64,000 bases of DNA from positions 62,001 through 126,000 of the forward strand of contig NC_009486.1 in the NCBI RefSeq assembly GCF_000016785.1. Reading direction: 5' to 3'. The notes under the pieces are model-generated. The model ran no database searches and had not been told where the DNA came from. It saw only the letters and a program-made list of their open reading frames with translations. Positions 43,562-52,578 of the stretch are shown here, piece by piece. This DNA is from Thermotoga petrophila RKU-1 (GTDB taxonomy: Bacteria > Thermotogota > Thermotogae > Thermotogales > Thermotogaceae). The translations under genes and the position numbers were made by a program. Position 1 is the stretch's first letter; each line of letters starts with the position of its first letter.

Positions 43562-43661
43562 ATGGTTCGTTTCCAAAATCAACAAAGGGAAAGGACTCGT
43601 TTTTGGATGTTAATTAGTTAAGACAAAGATTTTTGCAAGATTTGTAAATTCTTTCATAAAC

Positions 43662-43690
43662 TTGCGCACTAATTGAACTTTTGGTATAAT
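43662..43690 (+). promoter_or_regulatory. Promoter of the lipoprotein gene with inverted MarR-like site
   Basis: TTGCGC, 17 bases and TATAAT. The spacer contains TAATTGAACT (43670-43679), the reverse complement of ten bases of the repeats at the marR promoter. The divergent gene is therefore probably under the same regulator. Confidence 0.75.
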
Positions 43691-43724
43691 TCCAAGAGAA
43701 CATCTTTCAAAAGGGGGGATTAAG

Positions 43725-44429
43725 ATGAAGAAAATTTTCTTGTCTCTTTCGATAGCCGCAATCCTGCTTTTCACTATGGGAACCAGCTGTGAATCGAGGG
43801 TTCAAGTACCTGTGCCTTTCCCGGAGGTGAAGGTGGAAACACCTAAGGTGGATCTTGGATTCAAAGTGGTGAAACCAACCGGAACAGAGGATTTCTTTGA
43901 AGATTTCGAATCCTATGGTCAGGGCCAGGTTGCTCCGTTCGGTCCCTGGAAAGTCTTGGAAGAAAGTCCTCACGTTGAAGAAGGAGTCCAACCTGATAAA
44001 ACTATCGGAAAGATATTGAGAGTGGAGGGAAATCAGGGAATCTTCACACCTGGGGAGTGGACAAATTTTATCCTCGAGTGTAACCTGAGGCTCAACGGAA
44101 TTCTTGCAGACGGGATAGTTCTATTCAGGTTATCCGATGATGCAAAAAAGGGGTTCTATGTTAACATCAATCTCTTTGGTGCTTCACTGCACAAATTTGC
44201 GGGGAGTATCGATATGAAGATTGCTGAGAACACAAGTGTTAAAGCCAGTGAGGACGTGTGGCACTACCTAAAGTTGGTGGTCAACGGACAGAACATAAAG
44301 GTGTATCTGGATGGAAAGAAAATTATAGATGTTCAAGATCCGGATGTATTCCCTGGAGGAATTGGGTTTGCAAGAGCTGAGGATACAGCTTTCTACGACA
44401 ATGTAAGGGTTGAAACTCTCATTGAATAA
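43725..44429 (+). CDS. Putative lipoprotein with lectin-like beta domain
   Basis: A signal peptide (about residues 1-22) ends at a possible lipobox (MGTSC). A linker rich in Pro, Val and Lys follows, then from about residue 55 a concanavalin-like sandwich of the LamG / DUF1080 type: FFEDFESYGQGQVAPFGPW, FILECNLRL, WHYLKLVVNGQNIKVYLDGK and a final FYDNVRVETL. Such domains bind or hydrolyse glycans on the surface; no catalytic residues are evident. It is divergent from marR and carries a matching site in its promoter, so it may be induced with the exporter. Confidence 0.75.
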   Translation: MKKIFLSLSIAAILLFTMGTSCESRVQVPVPFPEVKVETPKVDLGFKVVKPTGTEDFFEDFESYGQGQVAPFGPWKVLEESPHVEEGVQPDKTIGKILRVEGNQGIFTPGEWTNFILECNLRLNGILADGIVLFRLSDDAKKGFYVNINLFGASLHKFAGSIDMKIAENTSVKASEDVWHYLKLVVNGQNIKVYLDGKKIIDVQDPDVFPGGIGFARAEDTAFYDNVRVETLIE

Positions 44430-44637
44430 ATGAATGTAGAGTTTCTTCATATTTGTTTCTTTTCATCCATTTCATCATCTTCCTGAAGTGAAATCCAGCT
44501 GTCATTTCACCCACCACTTGTTCCAGAAAACGTGAGACTCTCTGTGTATCTTCAGAGAGTCCTTCAACTATCTGATCATCTCACCAAATAGTTCACTTTC
44601 CGAACCATCAGGTGTAAAATAGATACCGGTGATGAAG

Positions 44638-46032
44638 ATGAAATATTCACTCTTGAAGAGTTACCTTCCAAAGGAAGAAGTACCAGGGATCAGAAAAGAA
44701 CTCATAAAATTAGCACTCCCTGCCATGGGAGAAAACGTGCTCCAGATGCTCTTTGGAATGGCAGACACCGCCTTTTTGGGACATTACTCATGGAAAGCGA
44801 TGAGCGGTGTGGGACTCTCCAACCAGGTATTCTGGGTGGTTCAGGTCGTTCTGATCGCCGCCAGTATGGGAGCCACCGTCACGATAGCGAACGCCATCGG
44901 AGCGGGCAACAGGAAAGCTGTGAGGTCCCTTGCCTGGAACAGTGTCTTTCTCGCCATATTCACGGGTGTTATTCTCACCGCCCTCACACCGCTCTCCGAT
45001 GTACTGATAAACATCTTTCCGAATCTGGAAGGAGAAATAGAATCATCCGCGAAGGAGTATCTGAAAGTCATCCTTTCCGGTTCCATGGGCTTTTCCATCA
45101 TGGCCGTGTTCTCTGCGATACTCAGGGGTGCTGGTGACACAAAAACGCCGATGATCGTCACTGGTCTCACGAACTTTCTGAACATCTTCCTCGATTACGC
45201 CATGATCTTTGGAAAGTTCGGATTCCCGGAGATGGGGGTCAGAGGAGCAGCAGTTGCGACGATCCTCTCAAGATTTGTGGGAGCAGCGATCCTCACGTAC
45301 GTGATATTCAAAAGAGAGGAGTTCCAGCTCAGAAAAGGGTTTGTTCCTCCCAAGTGGTCCAGTCAAAAAGAAATTCTCCGTGTTGGATTTCCAACTGCCA
45401 TAGAGAACTTCGTTTTTTCCACAGGTGTTTTGATGTTTGCGAACATCCTGCTCATCGCAGGAGCTGAAGCGTACGCTGGACACAGAATAGGTATAAACGT
45501 CGAGTCTCTATCTTTCATGCCCGCGTTTGGAATCTCGGTCGCTATCACCACACTGGTTGGAAGGTACAACGGAATGGGAAACAAGGAACACGTTCTTGGA
45601 GTCATTCGACAGGGATGGATCCTGAGTCTTCTGTTTCAGGTGACGGTTGGTATTATAATCTTTCTTTTTCCAGAGCCACTGATACGCATCTTCACCAGTG
45701 ATCCACAGATAATAGAGATCTCAAAACTCCCCGTCAAGATAATTGGACTCTTCCAATTTTTCCTCGCAATAGATTCAACCATGAACGGTGCCCTCAGGGG
45801 GACGGGAAACACCCTTCCACCGATGATCATCACCTTCATCTCCATCTGGACCGTGAGGCTTCCCGTCGCCTTCGTGATGGTGAAGTACTTCCAGCTTGGG
45901 CTTCTCGGTGCCTGGATCGGAATGATCGCAGACATCATCTTTCGAAGTACACTGAAGCTCCTCTTCTTCCTCTCCGGCAAGTGGGAAAAGAGAGCCGTCC
46001 TCACACGGGAGAGAGTGAAAGAGTTGGGATAA
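44638..46032 (+). CDS. MATE-family multidrug exporter
   Basis: This membrane protein of about 464 residues has twelve helices in two halves, with MATE motifs near MLFGMADTAFLGHYS in the first half and the mirrored region NILLIAGAEAYAGHRIG in the second. It exports cationic or organic compounds using sodium or proton gradients. An in-frame GTG at 44629 could also start it; I prefer the ATG at 44638 because GGTGATGA lies just before. It ends 5 bases from the convergent nagA stop, with no terminator between. Confidence 0.92.
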   Translation: MKYSLLKSYLPKEEVPGIRKELIKLALPAMGENVLQMLFGMADTAFLGHYSWKAMSGVGLSNQVFWVVQVVLIAASMGATVTIANAIGAGNRKAVRSLAWNSVFLAIFTGVILTALTPLSDVLINIFPNLEGEIESSAKEYLKVILSGSMGFSIMAVFSAILRGAGDTKTPMIVTGLTNFLNIFLDYAMIFGKFGFPEMGVRGAAVATILSRFVGAAILTYVIFKREEFQLRKGFVPPKWSSQKEILRVGFPTAIENFVFSTGVLMFANILLIAGAEAYAGHRIGINVESLSFMPAFGISVAITTLVGRYNGMGNKEHVLGVIRQGWILSLLFQVTVGIIIFLFPEPLIRIFTSDPQIIEISKLPVKIIGLFQFFLAIDSTMNGALRGTGNTLPPMIITFISIWTVRLPVAFVMVKYFQLGLLGAWIGMIADIIFRSTLKLLFFLSGKWEKRAVLTRERVKELG

Positions 46033-46037
46033 TTCAT

Positions 46038-47132
46038 TCATCTGGATCGAAAAACTACCTCACCCTCTTTGATCGTCATCACAACGTTCAAATCTTCATC
46101 GAGGAGAACAAGATCCGCCCTCGTTCCTTCGGCTATTCTTCCTCTGTCATCCAGTCCCAGTTCAACACAGCTGTTGTACGAGGACACTTTTGCAAGTTCT
46201 GTAAGGGAACACCCCGTGAACTTTCTGAAGTTCTTCACGGCCTGCGAGAAAAGGAGCGTGCTTCCCGCGAGTGTACCATCTTCCAACCTCGGAACACCGC
46301 CTTCCACCTTCACCACGAGATCTCCCAGGGTGGTCGTTCCATCTTTGAGACCCGCCACGGATATAGAATCTGTGACCAGAACGATTCCATCCGCTTTTTT
46401 CACTTTGTAGACGAGTTTCACCATCTCCTTAGAAAGATGCACCCCGTCGCAGATGAGCTCCAGCTTCACATCGTCCAACAAAAGTCCCGCCCCCGTGATT
46501 CCTATCTCTCTGTGATGAAGAGGCTTCAATCCGTTCGGAAAATGTGTGATTCTCTTGACACCCTCTTTGTAGAATTTCATGAACTCCTCAAAAGTTGCAA
46601 TGGAGTGTCCCGCAGAGAGAACGATGTCTCTTTCCACAAGTTTCAAAAGAAGTTCGGAGCTTTCTATCTCAGGTGCGAAGGTGAGCATCTTCACCGGAGA
46701 ATCGATTTCCCTCAGTTCTTCTTCTGAAGGTGGTCTTATGTGTCCTTCTGAGTGCGCCCCTTTCTTTTCTTTGGAGATGTACGGTCCTTCCAGATGAACG
46801 CCCAGCAGCGATGTTGACGGGTTTTCAAGGATGTATTCTCTTGCCTTCTCCAGAATTTCTTTCATTTTTTCGAGCGAAGTGGAAACAGTTGTGGCAAGGA
46901 ACGTGGTGACTCCCTGAGAGTAGAGAAATTCTTCCATTTCAGAGAAGTCGCAGTTCATGGTGTCTGCACCCACCACACCGTGGATGTGCGGATCAACAAA
47001 CCCGGGCATGAGAACACCCCGTGGAATGCATTCTCTCTTCTCAACTTTCACGATCTTTCCCTCTTCTATCTCCACGTCCCCGGTGAACTCTCCATCGATG
47101 GGATCAACGATCAGAACTTTCTCAACAATCAT
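46038..47132 (-). CDS. nagA: N-acetylglucosamine-6-phosphate deacetylase
   Basis: NagA removes acetate from GlcNAc-6-phosphate. The amidohydrolase fold shows the metal motif PGFVDPHIHG, later metal and active-site residues in HLEGPY, SAGHS and THFPNG, and the late LAGSTLLFSQAV segment. Length 364 matches the T. maritima structure. The ATG at 47132 has GAGGTG six bases upstream, so the longer frame is not used. It is the last gene of the chitobiose/GlcNAc operon. Confidence 0.96.
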   Translation of the reverse strand: MIVEKVLIVDPIDGEFTGDVEIEEGKIVKVEKRECIPRGVLMPGFVDPHIHGVVGADTMNCDFSEMEEFLYSQGVTTFLATTVSTSLEKMKEILEKAREYILENPSTSLLGVHLEGPYISKEKKGAHSEGHIRPPSEEELREIDSPVKMLTFAPEIESSELLLKLVERDIVLSAGHSIATFEEFMKFYKEGVKRITHFPNGLKPLHHREIGITGAGLLLDDVKLELICDGVHLSKEMVKLVYKVKKADGIVLVTDSISVAGLKDGTTTLGDLVVKVEGGVPRLEDGTLAGSTLLFSQAVKNFRKFTGCSLTELAKVSSYNSCVELGLDDRGRIAEGTRADLVLLDEDLNVVMTIKEGEVVFRSR

Positions 47133-47142
47133 AGAATGCACC

Positions 47143-48135
47143 TCACAGAACAACGGTCTTTTCCAAATGAGGTGGCTTGTCTGGTGAGATACCCCGGGAA
47201 ATCGCCTTCTGGTACCCGAGAATCTGAGCGGGAACAGTTCTCAAAAAGGCAGATCTCCAGTCGTTGCTCACCGGGATATCTCCACCTTCCCCTACTTCCA
47301 GAACGGTGGCACCGAGTGACTCGAGTTCTTTTCTCAAGCGCTTCTCCTGTTCATCCATTCCCGACACTTTTTGCATGAAAACGAGGGTGCCTTTTTTCAC
47401 CAGAGCCTTTGGACCGTGTCTGTATTCAAGCGTTGAATACGCCTCCGAGAAAGTGAGCGACATCTCGATACATTTTAAAGCCGATTCAAGGCTAACTCCA
47501 AAAAACTCTGACATGCCAAGAAACACGAAGTGATCGTGTTCTTTCAGATCGATCTTTTCAATCACTTTCCAGGAGATATCGAAGAACTCGGGCGAATACC
47601 CAACGAGTTCTGAGAACCTCTCCGTTGAATTTCCGGCTATCTTGTCCGCAAGAAACATCAAAGAGAGCAGGATCATACTGAAAGACTTCGTCATCACGAT
47701 CGCTTCTTCTCGTACGGGAAACACGAGTGGAAGATCACTCTCTTTTGCGAGTCTCGATTCTTCTTCTATAGTGATCCCTACTGTTCTGTAGTTTCGTTTC
47801 CTCAGAACATCGTTTGCGAGAAGTACCTCCGTTGTGTTCCCGGTTCTCGAGAAAAGAAAGGCCAGTCCTTCCTCCTTGAGATCTGGAACCTTCTGGAAAG
47901 CCACTTCACCTGCTGGAATCGCCTTCGTTCTTATCTTTAACACTCTCTCAAAATAATTGGAGATGGTGAGAGCGAGGTTGTACGAACTCCCACATCCCAC
48001 AAAGAGCACTTCATCGGTCAGATTCTTCTGTATTTCACTGAATATTTCCGTTTTTTCCAGATTCAGAACAAAATTCCCAAAGAACTCCTTCAACTCGTTT
48101 TTCTGGTCTGTGATCTCTTTCAGCGTTTTGCTCAT
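47143..48135 (-). CDS. Glucosamine-6-phosphate deaminase, SIS type (NagB-II)
   Basis: This protein of 330 residues carries two SIS domains resembling the isomerase half of GlmS, without the glutaminase half. Motifs are VGCGSSYNLALTIS and FSRTGNTTEVLLA in the first SIS domain and SEAYSTLEYRHGPKALV near the active site. It takes the place of classic NagB: GlcN-6-P to fructose-6-P plus ammonia. Position directly before nagA and after the GlcNAc transporter supports this function. Confidence 0.9.
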   Translation of the reverse strand: MSKTLKEITDQKNELKEFFGNFVLNLEKTEIFSEIQKNLTDEVLFVGCGSSYNLALTISNYFERVLKIRTKAIPAGEVAFQKVPDLKEEGLAFLFSRTGNTTEVLLANDVLRKRNYRTVGITIEEESRLAKESDLPLVFPVREEAIVMTKSFSMILLSLMFLADKIAGNSTERFSELVGYSPEFFDISWKVIEKIDLKEHDHFVFLGMSEFFGVSLESALKCIEMSLTFSEAYSTLEYRHGPKALVKKGTLVFMQKVSGMDEQEKRLRKELESLGATVLEVGEGGDIPVSNDWRSAFLRTVPAQILGYQKAISRGISPDKPPHLEKTVVL

Positions 48136-48148
48136 AATCTTCCCTCCT

Positions 48149-48964
48149 TCAGTATTTCACGCCACCGGCAATAGCGTTTATTATGTACCTCTGAGCGAAG
48201 ATGAACAGTACCACAACAGGAAGTATTGCCAGAACGATTCCGGCTGCGGTGTATCTGAAATTCACCTGAAAAGTGCTGTTCAGATAAACGAGTGCCACAG
48301 AGAGAGGATACTTGTTGGAATCGGACAGAACTATGAGAGGCCACAGGAAATTGTCCCACCAGGTGATCACCTGGAACACAACGAGAGTGGCAATATCTGG
48401 TTTTATCAGAGGTGTGATTATCCTCCACCATATGTAGAGTTCTCCGGCACCATCTATCCTTGCAGCGTCTTCGAAGCTCTTCGGAACACTCAAATAAGCC
48501 TGTCTCATCATGAATATACCGAAGATCGTAACAGCCTGGGGGAGAATCACCCCGGTGTAGGTGTTCAGAAGACTGAGCTTTCTGAGGGTGAGGTAGTTGA
48601 CTATCAGGGTGTTCTGAACTGGAATCATCATTGGAAGAAGAATCAGAAAGAGCACCAGCTGTTTCCCTTTGAAGTCTATTCTGGCGAGAGGATAGGCCAC
48701 CATCAGCGAGAAAAGCACGTTCAAAAGTGTGCCAAAACCCGCTATTATAATCGTGTTCAGATAGTAATTTCCAAGCTTCACCGTTTTCCATGCCCCAACG
48801 TAGTTTGAAAAGGTTGCCGGGTACGGAATGAGACTCGGTGGATACTTGTACACGTTGCCCCCTGCCTCGAAAGAGGTCTTTGCAATCCAGTAAAACGGCC
48901 ACACTGAAAGAATCGAAAAAAGAACAAGGACCACATAAGTCAAGATCTTTCTGATCTTAGGCAT
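48149..48964 (-). CDS. ABC sugar transporter permease (MalG type)
   Basis: This is a 271-residue permease with six helices and the EAA loop ARIDGAGELYIWWRIITPLIKP that docks on the ATPase. It belongs to the CUT1 family and is the second permease of the chitobiose/GlcNAc importer. It overlaps the first permease gene by 8 bases. No ATPase is encoded here, so a shared MsiK-like ATPase from elsewhere must energise it. Confidence 0.92.
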   Translation of the reverse strand: MPKIRKILTYVVLVLFSILSVWPFYWIAKTSFEAGGNVYKYPPSLIPYPATFSNYVGAWKTVKLGNYYLNTIIIAGFGTLLNVLFSLMVAYPLARIDFKGKQLVLFLILLPMMIPVQNTLIVNYLTLRKLSLLNTYTGVILPQAVTIFGIFMMRQAYLSVPKSFEDAARIDGAGELYIWWRIITPLIKPDIATLVVFQVITWWDNFLWPLIVLSDSNKYPLSVALVYLNSTFQVNFRYTAAGIVLAILPVVVLFIFAQRYIINAIAGGVKY

Positions 48965-49859
48965 AATAGCTCTTCAAACCTCCTTCCCTGAACAGATAGA
49001 AGTTCAAAAGCGAAAATGCAATCACAACGAAGCTGAACAGAACAGCGGCAGCGTTCGAGTACCCGAACTGGAGATATTCAAAAGCTCGATTGTATATGAA
49101 AATTCCCATTGTTTCCGTTGCGTGAACCGGTCCACCCTTTGTCATAGCGTAAATCTCTCCGAAGACGTTCAAAGCCGCTATGGACGACATGGTTGAGCAA
49201 AACAAGATGTACGGTTTCAGAAGGGGAATCGTCACCTTGAAAAAGACTTGAGAAGGTTTCGCACCGTCAACCCTGGCAGCTTCTATCAATTCCCTGGGGA
49301 TGCTCTGGAGCCCCGCCAGATATATGACCATGTAGTAACCGAAGCCCTTCCACATGGTGACAAACATGATAGCGAAGAGAGCTATCTTGGGATCCGAGAG
49401 GAAAGCAATCGGCTCGTCTATAATATGAAGTGATTGGAGAAGAAAGTTGATGAATCCTTTTTCTCTGTACATCCACTGCCATGTGATCGCAGCGATGGTG
49501 ATGGGAGTAACCACTGGAAGAAAGATGAGAGTTCTGAAAAGATTCCTACCCCTTATGGCCCTGTCGAGCAGGACCGCAAGCAGTATAGAAATGAGCTGGA
49601 GCGGAGGTACAACAAGCAGGTACAAAAGACTGTTTTTGAAGGCGTTCCAGAATAAAGGATCGCGAAGCAGATCGACGTAGTTTTTCAGTCCAATATAAAG
49701 AGATTCTCCCACTATGTCGTACTGGTAAAAGGATATTTTGATACCGAACACGAGAGGATAATATATGAAAAGCACCATGAGGAGAGTTGGGATCGTTATG
49801 AAGAAGAATGCAAGAAGAAGCTGTTTTTTTCTCAGACTCTTGTAGTACCTTCCTGGCAT
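48957..49859 (-). CDS. ABC sugar transporter permease (MalF type)
   Basis: This 300-residue permease has six helices and the EAA loop ARVDGAKPSQVFFKVTIPLLKP. The open frame extends upstream, but the ATG at 49859 with AAAGGAG seven bases before gives a normal CUT1 N-terminus (basic residues then a helix). A hairpin lies between the binding-protein gene and this one. Confidence 0.92.
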   Translation of the reverse strand: MPGRYYKSLRKKQLLLAFFFITIPTLLMVLFIYYPLVFGIKISFYQYDIVGESLYIGLKNYVDLLRDPLFWNAFKNSLLYLLVVPPLQLISILLAVLLDRAIRGRNLFRTLIFLPVVTPITIAAITWQWMYREKGFINFLLQSLHIIDEPIAFLSDPKIALFAIMFVTMWKGFGYYMVIYLAGLQSIPRELIEAARVDGAKPSQVFFKVTIPLLKPYILFCSTMSSIAALNVFGEIYAMTKGGPVHATETMGIFIYNRAFEYLQFGYSNAAAVLFSFVVIAFSLLNFYLFREGGLKSYYA

Positions 49860-49876
49860 TCTCTCTCTCCTTTCGA

Positions 49877-49898
49877 AAGGGAGGGGGACACACCCCTC
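49877..49898 (-). terminator. Intra-operon hairpin after the binding-protein gene
   Basis: An 8-bp GC-rich stem (GGGAGGGG / CCCCTCCC, 6-base loop) lies between the solute-binding protein gene and the first permease. It has no long T run, so it probably acts as a partial terminator or RNA-stability hairpin. That would give more binding protein than permease. Confidence 0.7.
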
Positions 49899-49908
49899 CC
49901 CATCTTTT

Positions 49909-51171
49909 TTATTTCGATTGCTGAGTCTGAATGAGATATCTCCAGTACTTCGCGGTCTCTTTGAGCGCCGTTTCGGGATCTTTCTGTCCAAGGAACACCT
50001 GAATAATGGCATCCTTCAGTCTGTCGAACGCTTCTTTTCTGAATGGTATGTCATCGTTGTAGAACGTGATGTTCTCAAGATACTTGGCTCCCATGATCCT
50101 GGCTTTGGCAGCGAGCGTTCCATCGTCTTTTGAGAACCACGGATCGTTCACCGCTGCTTTGAGAGTCGGGAATATGGTCACGAGCTTACAGAATGCGATC
50201 TGGTTCTCGAGGTTTGCAACGAACGCTGCGAATTTAGCGGCTTCCTTAGGATTCTTGGATCCTCTGACTACGTTCAGAGTTGAGTACCATCCACTCATTC
50301 TCACACCCGGTTTTGGAGCTGGAATAGGAGCAACATCGGATTTTTCGTATATTTCCGGAGCGTTCCATTTCACTCTGTCCGCGAACTGAACACCAGTGAT
50401 CAACATGGCGAGTTCTCCAGCCTGATAGAGTTCTGTTGCTCTCGTCCATTCTCCACCCTGGACGATTTCACTCGGGATGTACTTCTGTTTGTAGAGAGTG
50501 GCCCATTTGTTGAGAGTGTGAGCGTATTCCGGTCTGTCGAAGAGCACTTCTTTTATTCTGTTGTTTTCATCCACCGTGTAGAGATTCAATCCGTCCCAGT
50601 TGAAGATCGCAGAGGGATCTTGGAAGATCGTAGGAAGAGCACCGTATTTTCCCGTTTTTTCCTTGATCAAAACTGAGTAGAGGAGTATTTCATCCCAGGT
50701 TCGAGGTGGATACTTCGGATCCAGTCCAGCTTTTTCGAAGATCTCTTTGTTGTAGAATATCACGTCCACAGCTGTGTACCAGGGAATTCCATAAATTCCG
50801 TCTTTCCAAGTGAGTCCTTTGATCATGTTGTCGAAGTACTGGTTGATAACTTCTTCGGGTAGCAAATCGTTCAAGGGGAACAGGACTTTCTTCTGAGCGA
50901 ATTCGATGGTCCACTGAGCGTTCAGGTTCACAACATCGGGTGGATTTCCAGAAGAGAAGGCCGCAAGAAGCTTCTGCTGGAGAACGTCCCATGGAACATC
51001 TTCCCAGACGATTTCAACATCCGGGTTCAACTCTTCATACCTGTCGATGATTCCCTGAATGAAATCTGTGAAGGTCGGTTTCAACGACATGGTCCAGAAG
51101 ACTATCTTGGTTTTGGACAGTGCCAGAACTGCGAGAAGAACTACCATGAGAATGACCAAAAACTTCCTCAT
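49909..51171 (-). CDS. ABC sugar-binding protein, probable chitobiose/GlcNAc
   Basis: This extracellular solute-binding protein (family 1, 420 residues) starts with a signal peptide (hydrophobic core about 5-18, cleavage near LALS-KT). Typical segments are KIVFWTMSL, NPPDVVNLNAQW, GIPWYTAVDVIFYNKEIFEKAGL and KNPKEAAKFAAFV. The substrate is inferred from the operon, which contains a hexosaminidase, GlcNAc-6-P deacetylase and deaminase. Stop-start overlap with the hexosaminidase gene is 4 bases. Confidence 0.88.
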   Translation of the reverse strand: MRKFLVILMVVLLAVLALSKTKIVFWTMSLKPTFTDFIQGIIDRYEELNPDVEIVWEDVPWDVLQQKLLAAFSSGNPPDVVNLNAQWTIEFAQKKVLFPLNDLLPEEVINQYFDNMIKGLTWKDGIYGIPWYTAVDVIFYNKEIFEKAGLDPKYPPRTWDEILLYSVLIKEKTGKYGALPTIFQDPSAIFNWDGLNLYTVDENNRIKEVLFDRPEYAHTLNKWATLYKQKYIPSEIVQGGEWTRATELYQAGELAMLITGVQFADRVKWNAPEIYEKSDVAPIPAPKPGVRMSGWYSTLNVVRGSKNPKEAAKFAAFVANLENQIAFCKLVTIFPTLKAAVNDPWFSKDDGTLAAKARIMGAKYLENITFYNDDIPFRKEAFDRLKDAIIQVFLGQKDPETALKETAKYWRYLIQTQQSK

Positions 51172-52565
51172 GAATCACACCTCCCTAAAAAATGTTCTAA
51201 GGATTTATAGATAGAAATGGGTTTCGTCGATCTTGTGACGACTATCTTTCTTCCCTCGAAATACCTGACATCGAACGGATTTCTCAGAACGAAGTAAACG
51301 GTCTTTTCTGCCGGAAGGCTCAGATGGGCTTTCAAAGCCTTTTCGTTCGGTATGTCGGCTACAAAATCGAAGATCAAATCACCTTCAACGAACTCGGGAC
51401 CGTCTTCTACGGTGTATCGAACAACATTCTCGACTTCGAAAAATCTGGAAACGATCTCTGGAATCTGATCGTAATCGCCCCCCGTGGTGTCTGCCTGACT
51501 CAGATTCTCACTGGAAGGAACGAGAAGAGTCACTTCACTGGTATGATCTATCTTTTCAAAACCGAGGAATTCCACAGCCTTTGCCGAAGAATCGGCGAGG
51601 AAACCAACACCGCTGTTTTTCTTCGCAAAAGCAAGATATTTTTCCACCATCCTTATGGAGCGCTCCACTTTGTCCTTCTGGACCTTTCCATCCTCGAGGA
51701 GTTTCACCAGCGTTTCATAGTAAACCGGAAGATTTCTGTAATCACCGAGAAGGATCATGTTTCCTCCCGCGTTCAGAAAGAGACTCACAATCTCTTCAAC
51801 AGAGAAATTGTTCGACACAGCGCTCATTTCCATAGCGTCACTGATCACAAGACCGTCGAAACCGATCTTTTTTCTGAGAACGTCCGTTATGATCTTCTCC
51901 GAAAGAGTAGCCGGGAGACTGTCTATCGAAGAGTATCTGACGTGGGCCGTCATGACCGTGACCTTTTTCTCCCTTTCCAGCACCTTTCTGAACGGCAGAA
52001 GATCCTCTTCCCAGAGTTTTTCAAAGGGTGCATCGACCACAGGAAGGGTGAGGTGAGAGTCTTCTCTTGCTCTTCCGTGACCTGGAAAGTGCTTGATGCA
52101 GGGCATAACTCCACCTTCCAGATAACCTTCACAGGCTTTTGCCCCGTGCTCGGCTACGATTTTGGGATCTGAGCCGTAGCTTCTCATGTCGATCACCGAA
52201 GAGCTTTCCTCAGAAAGAAGATCCAGAACAGGAGCAAAAACCATGTTGAACCCCACAATCTCCATGATCTTTCCTGCGATCTTGGAATATCTGTAAGTCA
52301 CATCTGGTGAGTTTTTCCCAAAGGCAAGATTTCCCGGAGACGAGGGAACGTATTTCAACACCTCAAGCTGGCCACCCTCGTGATCGGAACTGACGAGAAA
52401 ATCTCCTTCCTTCGATAGAAAACTCATGAAATCCATTAGAAGGTACTCTTTCGAAAGAACTCCTGGATAGATCAAAATACCGGCCGGTCTGTATTTTCTG
52501 ATTATTTCCTTGACTTCTTCGTTGAAGTCGTTGAAACCGCAGAAGAACAGCTTTCCAAGATCCAC
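51168..52565 (-). CDS. nagZ: Beta-N-acetylhexosaminidase, glycoside hydrolase family 3
   Basis: This GH3 enzyme splits terminal GlcNAc from chitobiose or muropeptide sugars. The NagZ signature KHFPGHGRAREDSH carries the acid/base His-Asp pair, and VISDAMEM carries the nucleophile Asp. A second domain of about 150 residues follows the TIM barrel, as in chitobiose-type members. There is no signal peptide, so it acts in the cytoplasm on imported disaccharide. Three consecutive GTG codons could start it; 52565 has AAGGAG eight bases upstream. Confidence 0.92.
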   Translation of the reverse strand: MDLGKLFFCGFNDFNEEVKEIIRKYRPAGILIYPGVLSKEYLLMDFMSFLSKEGDFLVSSDHEGGQLEVLKYVPSSPGNLAFGKNSPDVTYRYSKIAGKIMEIVGFNMVFAPVLDLLSEESSSVIDMRSYGSDPKIVAEHGAKACEGYLEGGVMPCIKHFPGHGRAREDSHLTLPVVDAPFEKLWEEDLLPFRKVLEREKKVTVMTAHVRYSSIDSLPATLSEKIITDVLRKKIGFDGLVISDAMEMSAVSNNFSVEEIVSLFLNAGGNMILLGDYRNLPVYYETLVKLLEDGKVQKDKVERSIRMVEKYLAFAKKNSGVGFLADSSAKAVEFLGFEKIDHTSEVTLLVPSSENLSQADTTGGDYDQIPEIVSRFFEVENVVRYTVEDGPEFVEGDLIFDFVADIPNEKALKAHLSLPAEKTVYFVLRNPFDVRYFEGRKIVVTRSTKPISIYKSLEHFLGRCDS

Positions 52566-52578
52566 GTCCACCACTCCT

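Noticed and set aside
43609-43622. TTAATTAGTTAA as a further MarR site
   Set aside because: It lacks the GTTC core shared by the three good copies.
44523-44560. Hairpin GACTCTCTG / CAGAGAGTC between the lipoprotein and MATE genes
   Set aside because: The stem is 9 bp with an 8-base loop, but no T run follows on either strand; it may weakly end the lipoprotein transcript. The 200-base gap shows nothing else clear.
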